Made by a program: the position numbers and the translations under genes. The notes under the pieces are model-generated. The model was not told the DNA's origin, ran no database searches, and was given only the letters and a program-made list of their open reading frames with translations. 64,000 nucleotides of DNA from JACKCD01 sp041390905 (GTDB lineage Bacteria > Chloroflexota > Anaerolineae > Promineifilales > Promineifilaceae): positions 682,001 through 746,000 of the forward strand of contig JAWKPA010000013.1 of assembly GCA_041390905.1 (NCBI GenBank). Direction: 5' to 3'. Below are positions 59,033 through 64,000 of this stretch, in pieces. Numbering within the stretch: position 1 is the first letter of the stretch; every line of letters starts with the position of its first letter.

Positions 59033-59068
59033 AAGAAGTTCAACTTCTTCTGAGAAGTTGAACTTCTA
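59033..59068. repeat. R1 hairpin
   Basis: AAGAAGTTCAACTTCTTC followed by GAGAAGTTGAACTTCT. Confidence 0.85.
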
Positions 59069-59080
59069 GAACAGGAGAGG

Positions 59081-60070
59081 ATGATGAAAATTGGAATGAT
59101 GAGCTTTGCCCACATGCACGCCTTTAGTTATGCACAATGTTTGCAGAAAATTGAAGGGGTGGAATTGGTGGGGATTTATGATGACAACGGGGCGCGGGGG
59201 CAGAAAATGGCGGCGACGTTTGGGGTGCCGTTTTTTGCCGAGGCGCAGTTGCTGCTGGATGAGGGGCTGGATGGGGTAATCATTTGCAGTGAGAATGTGA
59301 AGCACCGGCCGATGGTGGAGCTGGCGGCGGGGCAGGTGGTGGGGATTTTGTGCGAGAAGCCGATTGCCACAACGCTGGCCGATGCCGAGGCGATGATTGC
59401 CGCGTGCCGGGCAGGGGGAACGGAGCTGCAAATTGCGTACCCGGTGCGATTTAGCCCGCCGGTGCAGAAGCTTAAGCGGGTGCTGGATGAGGGGAAACTG
59501 GGGAAGCTGTATAGTGCCAAATGCACCAATCATGGCTCGATGCCGGGGGGCTGGTTTGTTGAAGAGCCGCTGTCGGGCGGGGGGGCGGTGATTGACCACA
59601 CGGTGCATGTGATGGATTTGCTGTGGTGGTTTTGGCGTAGTGAGGTGGTGGAGGTGTATGCCGAGGTGGGAGATAGTTTGCTGCATCCGGGGCTGGGGAT
59701 TGATGATGTGGGAATGCTGTCGTTTCGGCTGGCGAATGGGATGTATGGGACGCTGGATACAAGCTGGTCGCGTCCGCCGAGTTATACGACGTGGGGTGAC
59801 GTAAAGATTGAGATTGTGGGGGAAATGGGGGCGGTGAGTGTGGATGCGTTTAGCCAAACTGTGGCGGTGAGTGCCAACGGCGTGGGCAAAACAAGAGCGC
59901 AGGGCTGGGGTAGCGATGCGGATTGGGGGTTGGTGAATGAGTTTGTGGGGATGGTTCGGAATAAACGGCCGTCTTCCGTCCCCGGTGAAGATGGCATCAA
60001 GTCGCTGGCGGTGGCGTTGGCGGCATATGAGTCGGCGCGTACCGGCCGGCCGGTACAAATCGGTTCGTAA
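59081..60070 (+). CDS. Gfo/Idh/MocA-family oxidoreductase 3
   Basis: A 329-residue protein. The N-terminus reads KIGMMSFAHMHAFSY, so the glycine motif GxGxxG is replaced by a variant without the central Gly. Further on, ILCEKPIATT gives the catalytic Lys, and DHTVHVMDLLWW the active site. The altered dinucleotide loop, shared in style with paralogue 4, suggests a distinct subfamily. AGGAGAGG precedes the ATG. Confidence 0.85.
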   Translation: MMKIGMMSFAHMHAFSYAQCLQKIEGVELVGIYDDNGARGQKMAATFGVPFFAEAQLLLDEGLDGVIICSENVKHRPMVELAAGQVVGILCEKPIATTLADAEAMIAACRAGGTELQIAYPVRFSPPVQKLKRVLDEGKLGKLYSAKCTNHGSMPGGWFVEEPLSGGGAVIDHTVHVMDLLWWFWRSEVVEVYAEVGDSLLHPGLGIDDVGMLSFRLANGMYGTLDTSWSRPPSYTTWGDVKIEIVGEMGAVSVDAFSQTVAVSANGVGKTRAQGWGSDADWGLVNEFVGMVRNKRPSSVPGEDGIKSLAVALAAYESARTGRPVQIGS

Positions 60071-60091
60071 CGCGGATTAAACAAGGTGTGA

Positions 60092-60126
60092 AAGAAGTTC
60101 AACTTCTTCCGAGAAGTTGAACTTCT
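60092..60126. repeat. R1 hairpin
   Basis: AAAGAAGTTCAACTTCTTC followed by GAGAAGTTGAACTTCT. Confidence 0.85.
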
Positions 60127-60142
60127 ACACAGACCTGTTGGT

Positions 60143-60526
60143 TTATGCCTCACTGATAAACGCTTCGTATTGGGCAGCCGACATCAATTTGCCAAGTTCA
60201 TCGGAATTGCTGATTTGGACTTTGACTAGCCAACCCTCGCCGTGGGGGTCATCGTTCAGAATCTCAGGATCATCTGTTACCGCGTCATTCACTTCAAGAA
60301 CAACGCCGCTAACGGGGATATACAGTTCAGCCACCGCTTTAACGGATTCAATGGTGCCAATTTCATCGCCCACAGCGAAGCTTTGGGCAACGTCGGGCAG
60401 TTCAACATAAACCACTTCACCCAACTCCACTTGGGCAAATACTGTAATGCCAATCGTTGCTTTATCACCATCTACTTGAATCCACTCGTGTTCCTCGCTG
60501 TATAAAAAGTTCGCTGGATATGACAT
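60143..60526 (-). CDS. gcvH: Glycine cleavage system H protein
   Basis: A 127-residue lipoyl carrier: FLYSEEHEWIQ, GITVFAQVELGEVVYVELPDVG-type core, and the lipoylation site Lys in GTIESVKAVAELY. The C-terminal EGWLVKVQIS is typical. The start is the ATG at 60526 with AAGGAG 7 nt upstream; the longer frame is spurious. It is solitary and reversed inside an oxidoreductase array. No gcvP or gcvT stand-alone genes are in the window. Confidence 0.95.
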   Translation of the reverse strand: MSYPANFLYSEEHEWIQVDGDKATIGITVFAQVELGEVVYVELPDVAQSFAVGDEIGTIESVKAVAELYIPVSGVVLEVNDAVTDDPEILNDDPHGEGWLVKVQISNSDELGKLMSAAQYEAFISEA

Positions 60527-60816
60527 TTTGTTCTCCTTATATGGTGTCTGGCTTGGGGAATCGCGTCGCATCTGTACCCTTGGTTCATGTGGGAGTAGGT
60601 GTTTTTATGGAAGCGGTTTGCTGTCCCAAGCGTATTTGTGAATTTAATGATGTTGGAAATTGTACTTGCTAGGGTTGGTTTTGCCTAGCAAAATGACGCG
60701 CAGATGGGTAAGTCCACGGGTGCAGAACGTTGCTGACACGCCAAACCATTGCTTTTCTACCACACCTGTGAGGAATCTATTACAATCAAGGTCTGATACA
60801 CACATTTGGAGGACAG
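60527..60816. promoter_or_regulatory. 290-bp divergent control region between gcvH and oxidoreductase 4
   Basis: It contains an inverted repeat TTGCTAGG-N10-CCTAGCAA (60666-60691) near the middle, a possible operator. A TACAAT box at 60781-60786 could be a -10 for the plus-strand gene, but its -35 is poor. I see no riboswitch-like structure. Confidence 0.4.
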
Positions 60817-61848
60817 ATGTCTGCAAAATCTACAATTCGCTTTGCTACCATTGGCCTAAACCACGGGCATATCTATGGCATGACAGATTTGCTTTTGCGA
60901 GCCAATGCTGAATTAGTAAACGTTTACGCGCCTGAACCCGACCTGCTGGCCGCCTACCAAAAACAATATCCACAGGCTGCCCAGGCGCGTTCTGAAGCCG
61001 AAATTTTGGAAGATGACACCATTCAGCTTGTGATCAGTGCCGGGATTCCCAGCGAGCGTGGCCCACTGGGCGTGCGCGTGATGCAGCACGGCAAAGATTA
61101 TATGAGCGACAAGGCTGGTTTTACCACCCTTGAACAGCTTGCTGAGGCGCGGCATGTGCAGGCCGCTACGGGGCGCATCCACGCCATCTGCTACAGCGAA
61201 CGGCTGGAAAACCGCGCCACGGTGAAGGCAGGAGAGTTGGTGAGGGCGGGTGCTATTGGCAGGGTGGTGCAGACGGTGGGGTTGGGGCCGCATCGTTTGG
61301 GTAATTACGGCCGGCCGCCCTGGTTTTTCCAAAAGCAGTTTTACGGCGGCATCATTACCGATATTGCCTCGCACCAGTTTGACCAGTTTCTTTATTTTAC
61401 CAGCTCCACCGAGGCAGAAATTGTGTCGGCGCAGGTGGGCAACTTTAAAAACCCGCAGCACCCGGAACTGGAAGATTTTGGTGATGTGGTGGTGCGGGGC
61501 AACGGCGGCATGGGCTACATGCGGGTGGATTGGTATACGCCAGATGGGCTGCCGACGTGGGGCGACGGCCGTTTAACCATTCTTGGCACCGATGGCTACA
61601 TCGAACTGCGAAAATATGTGGACATTGCCGGCCGGGACGGTGGCGACCATCTCTTTTTGGTAAACCATGAGGGGGTGCAGCATATTGACTGCCGTAACGT
61701 GGAACTGCCCTTTGGGCAGCAGCTTGTGCATGATGTGGTTCACCGCACGGAAACAGCTTTGCCGCAAGCCCACTGCTTTTTGGCAATGGAGCTGGCACTG
61801 ACGGCGCAGGAAATGGCGACGCGGCTGGGGAATTTGCATAATTTTTGA
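60817..61848 (+). CDS. Gfo/Idh/MocA-family oxidoreductase 4
   Basis: A 343-residue protein. The N-terminus RFATIGLNHGHIYGMTDLL has the NHGHIYG variant of the dinucleotide loop. The usual EKP triad is replaced by MSDKAGFTT (Lys present, Glu and Pro absent), and YGGIITDIASHQFDQF supplies the active site. AGGA/GGAGG lies 5 nt before the ATG. The departures from the catalytic motif make its redox activity less certain than for its neighbours. Confidence 0.82.
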   Translation: MSAKSTIRFATIGLNHGHIYGMTDLLLRANAELVNVYAPEPDLLAAYQKQYPQAAQARSEAEILEDDTIQLVISAGIPSERGPLGVRVMQHGKDYMSDKAGFTTLEQLAEARHVQAATGRIHAICYSERLENRATVKAGELVRAGAIGRVVQTVGLGPHRLGNYGRPPWFFQKQFYGGIITDIASHQFDQFLYFTSSTEAEIVSAQVGNFKNPQHPELEDFGDVVVRGNGGMGYMRVDWYTPDGLPTWGDGRLTILGTDGYIELRKYVDIAGRDGGDHLFLVNHEGVQHIDCRNVELPFGQQLVHDVVHRTETALPQAHCFLAMELALTAQEMATRLGNLHNF

Positions 61849-61849
61849 C

Positions 61850-61915
61850 AGGATTTACAAGATTAACAGGATTAGGCTTGTAAATCCTGTTAATCCTGTT
61901 AATCCTGTCAAAAAC
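61850..61915. repeat. R4-related hairpin (GACAGGATTTACAAGATTAACAGG)
   Basis: TGACAGGATTTACAAGATTA on the left and AATCCTGTTAATCCTGTCA on the right. It has the same architecture as R4 with a different unit sequence. Confidence 0.75.
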
Positions 61916-61932
61916 TGCTTTAGGAATTGGGA

Positions 61933-63006
61933 ATGATGAAGGATATTTTGCGTGTAGCAGTGGTGGGGATGGGGATTGGGCGGGAGCATATCAAAGCATG
62001 GCGGCAACTGCCGGAGCAGTTTGCGCTGGTGGCGGTGTGTGATGTGGATGGGGTGAAGGCAACTTCTGTTTCCGACGAATTCAATATTCCCCATGTTTTC
62101 ACGAGCTTTGATGAGTTGTGCCGTTGGGATGGTGTAGATGTGATAGACATTTGCACTCCGTCGTACATGCACGTGGCAATGGCGCTGCACGCTTTGGCGG
62201 CCGGTAAGCACGTCATTTGTGAGAAACCCGTGGCTGGGTCGTTGGCTGAGATTGACCGACTGTTGGCGGCGGAAGCGGCCAGTGGCAAGCGGCTAATGCC
62301 GATTTTTAACTATCGGTTTGGGCAGGGGCTGCAAAAATTGCTCCATTTGCGAGCCAAAGGGGTGACGGGACGGCCGTTTATTAGCACCATCGAAGTTCAT
62401 TGGCTGCGGGGTGCGCCGTATTATGCCGTGCCGTGGCGGGGCAAGTGGCACACCGAACTGGGGGGCTGCCTCATCACCCACGCCATTCACGCCCACGATG
62501 CGCTGTACCAGGTGTTGGGGTCGGCCAAAAGCATTTTTGCCCGCGCCAAAACGATGGTCAACCCGATTGAGACCGAGGATTGTGTGGTGTTGTCGCTGGA
62601 GATGGCCGATGGGTCGCTGGTGGCTTCGTCGGTGACGCTGGGGTCGGCGGTGGAGATTACGCGGCAGCGGTACTGTTTTGAGCGGGTGACGGTGGAGAGC
62701 AATTTGGCACCCTATGCCGATAATACCGCCGAGCCGTGGTCGTTTGTGGCAACATCGCCAGAAAACGAGGCGGTGATTGAGGCGGCACTGGCTGATTTTG
62801 TGCCGCAGTTGGAAGGGTATGCGGGGCAGTTTAGCCGTTTTTATGCGGCGGTGCAGACGGGTGGCACGCTGCCGGTGACGCTGGCGGATGCGCGGGAGTC
62901 GGCGGCGTTGTTAACGGCCGTTTACCACTCCCTCCGCACCAACCAGCCCGTCACCCTGCCGATCACGGCCGATCATCCGCTGTACGACGGCTGGCAACCT
63001 GAATGA
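61933..63006 (+). CDS. Gfo/Idh/MocA-family oxidoreductase 5
   Basis: A 357-residue protein: VAVVGMGIGREH (dinucleotide loop), HVICEKPVAGS (catalytic Lys), GGCLITHAIHAHDAL (active-site His). The ATG at 61933 is preferred (GGAATTGGGA upstream); the TTG at 61927 and the ATG at 61936 are alternatives. Confidence 0.88.
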   Translation: MMKDILRVAVVGMGIGREHIKAWRQLPEQFALVAVCDVDGVKATSVSDEFNIPHVFTSFDELCRWDGVDVIDICTPSYMHVAMALHALAAGKHVICEKPVAGSLAEIDRLLAAEAASGKRLMPIFNYRFGQGLQKLLHLRAKGVTGRPFISTIEVHWLRGAPYYAVPWRGKWHTELGGCLITHAIHAHDALYQVLGSAKSIFARAKTMVNPIETEDCVVLSLEMADGSLVASSVTLGSAVEITRQRYCFERVTVESNLAPYADNTAEPWSFVATSPENEAVIEAALADFVPQLEGYAGQFSRFYAAVQTGGTLPVTLADARESAALLTAVYHSLRTNQPVTLPITADHPLYDGWQPE

Positions 63007-63008
63007 AG

Positions 63009-63078
63009 AATAGGACGCAGATTTACCTGATCTCCCTGATTCTTTTATCAGGAAAATCAGGTAAATCTGCGTCCTATT
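63009..63078. repeat. R4 hairpin
   Basis: ATAGGACGCAGATTTACCTGA and inverted TCAGGTAAATCTGCGTCCTAT. Confidence 0.88.
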
Positions 63079-63102
63079 TTGTTTACATCAAGGAAGGGAA
63101 AG

Positions 63103-63870
63103 ATGGAAGGGAAGGTTTTGGCGGCGCAGCTTTATACGGTACGAGAGTTTACACAAACGGCCGTTGATTTGGCGGCGACGCTGCAAAAAGTGCGGGAAAT
63201 TGGGTATGGGGCGGTGCAGGTGTCGGCCATTGGGGCGATTGACCACGCCGATGTGAAGCGGATGGCCGACGACAATGGGCTGGTGATTTGCAACACGCAT
63301 GTGAGGTTTGAGGCGTTGGTGGGGAATTTAACGGCCGTTGTTGCCCAACACCAGCTTTGGAACTGCCGCCACGTCGCCCTTGGCTCCATGCCCGCCCATT
63401 ACCGCGAAGCCGGTGAGCAGGGCTACCACCGCTTTGCCGCCGATGCCAACAAAATTGGGGAAAGGCTCTATGCCGAAGGGTTGACCTTTAGCTACCACAA
63501 TCACAGCTTTGAGTTTGTCCGCTTTGGGCAGCGCACCGGGCTAGACATCATCTATGAGGAGAGCGACCCGCGCTATGTGCAGGCCGAAATTGACACCTAT
63601 TGGGTGCAGCATGGTGGTGGCGACCCGGCGGCGTGGTGTCGGCGGATGCAAAACCGGATGCCGGTGGTGCATTTGAAGGATATGGTGATTATGTCTGGCG
63701 CACAGACGATGGCTGAGGTGGGCGAAGGCAATTTGAACTGGCCGGCCATTTTGGCGGCCTGTGCGGAGGCGGGGGTGGCATGGTACGCTGTGGAGCAAGA
63801 CATTTGCCAGCGTGACCCGTTTGAGAGTTTGCGAATTAGCTTTGAGAATTTGCGGGGGATGGGGGAATAG
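63103..63870 (+). CDS. Sugar isomerase/epimerase-like TIM barrel (AP-endonuclease-2 fold)
   Basis: A 255-residue protein of the xylose-isomerase-like/IolE-YcjR superfamily. Metal-site patterns include FSYHNHSFEF, EIDTYWVQHGG, VHLKDM and YAVEQD. ATG at 63103 with AAGGAAGGG upstream; the longer frame uses a TTG inside a repeat. Sitting among Gfo/Idh genes, it may act on a keto-sugar made by them, as YcjR does with YcjS in Escherichia coli; the substrate here is unknown. Confidence 0.88.
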   Translation: MEGKVLAAQLYTVREFTQTAVDLAATLQKVREIGYGAVQVSAIGAIDHADVKRMADDNGLVICNTHVRFEALVGNLTAVVAQHQLWNCRHVALGSMPAHYREAGEQGYHRFAADANKIGERLYAEGLTFSYHNHSFEFVRFGQRTGLDIIYEESDPRYVQAEIDTYWVQHGGGDPAAWCRRMQNRMPVVHLKDMVIMSGAQTMAEVGEGNLNWPAILAACAEAGVAWYAVEQDICQRDPFESLRISFENLRGMGE

Positions 63871-63937
63871 GGATTGGAGATTGGAGATTGGAGTTTGATG
63901 AAGGTTCACAATCTCTAATCTCTAATCTCCAGTCTCC
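63870..63937. repeat. R2 hairpin
   Basis: GATTGGAGATTGGAGATTGG left arm, loop with GTTTGATGAAGGTTCAC, then AATCTCTAATCTCTAATCTCC. Confidence 0.85.
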
Positions 63938-63952
63938 TTGTTGGAGGAGACC

Positions 63953-64000
63953 ATGAGCGAGACACCAATTAAAGTAGGTATTTCCGGTTTAGGCCGTTCG
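63953..64000 (+). CDS. Gfo/Idh/MocA-family oxidoreductase 6 (5' end only)
   Basis: Sixteen codons before the window ends, reading MSETPIKVGISGLGRS, the start of a Rossmann dinucleotide fold. GGAGGAG lies 3 nt before the ATG. The family call rests on this motif and on the five neighbours. Confidence 0.65.
   Translation, partial: MSETPIKVGISGLGRS

Noticed and set aside
60527..60816. Glycine riboswitch upstream of gcvH
   Set aside because: I could not recognise the tandem aptamer core; only a small inverted repeat is visible.
1461..63937. Interpretation of the junction repeats as insertion sequences or attachment sites
   Set aside because: I see no transposase, integrase or clear target-site duplications in the window, so a mobile-element label is not supported.
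1..64000. tRNA, rRNA or other structural RNA genes
   Set aside because: No cloverleaf with TTCGA-type T-loop or rRNA signature was noticed by eye. A covariance-model scan would be needed to exclude small ncRNAs.

Overview
The window is protein-dense bacterial DNA, about 54 supported coding genes and no rRNA or tRNA that I can see. The best guess for the source is a Chloroflexota bacterium of the Anaerolineae/Ardenticatenia kind. The reasons are lipoproteins with acidic or VEVTRVV-type linkers, many sugar ABC transporters and Gfo/Idh oxidoreductases, and a mixed catabolic gene set. This is an inference from gene content and style, not from a marker gene.

Layout. 1-5.2 kb: a BMP-type (nucleoside-like) ABC importer with a tandemly duplicated binding protein. 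5.3-8.5 kb: a secreted C25-like/Fn3 protein and two small unknowns. 8.6-17.5 kb (minus strand): a self-contained mannitol-class PTS operon of PRD regulator, IIC, IIB, IIA, HPr-EI fusion, Zn-dehydrogenase, a small membrane protein and a PfkB sugar kinase. 17.9-22.1 kb: a leader ORF, tandem terminators and a heterodimeric ABC exporter, which together look like a ribosome-mediated attenuation unit. 22.3-35 kb: mixed metabolism, including a Coa1-like protein, GNAT, PPOX-like protein, a DMGDH-like FAD/GcvT protein next to an MttB-family methyltransferase, MmgE/PrpD, a TPP enzyme, UbiA, SDR and a MazEF toxin-antitoxin pair. 35-37 kb: an S9 peptidase. 37.4-56.2 kb: a plus-strand island that reads as cell-wall amino-sugar scavenging. 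It holds a ROK regulator, NamZ (DUF1343), a five-component peptide/opine-type ABC importer, an M81 protein, a GlcNAc/MurNAc-kinase-MurQ fusion, GH20 hexosaminidase, a uridine-kinase-like protein, a GalK-like GHMP kinase and a nucleotidyltransferase-phosphohexomutase fusion. 56.4-64 kb: six Gfo/Idh/MocA oxidoreductases (the last cut by the window edge), a sugar isomerase/epimerase-like TIM barrel and a divergent gcvH.

Two genome-wide features overlie the genes. First, the 10-bp palindrome AACGGCCGTT occurs close to 80 times by eye (roughly one per 0.8 kb, expected well below one), in all three reading frames. In most cases I inspected it sits where the local strand composition flips from G-rich to C-rich. 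Second, most gene junctions carry a long hairpin made of short tandem units and their inverted copy, belonging to several unrelated sequence families. In one place such an element lies in frame inside a gene as the linker of the kinase-MurQ fusion.

Start codons were reassigned in many genes, because the longest ORF often begins inside one of these hairpin repeats. Domain positions are approximate and all family calls come from reading motifs, not from database searches.
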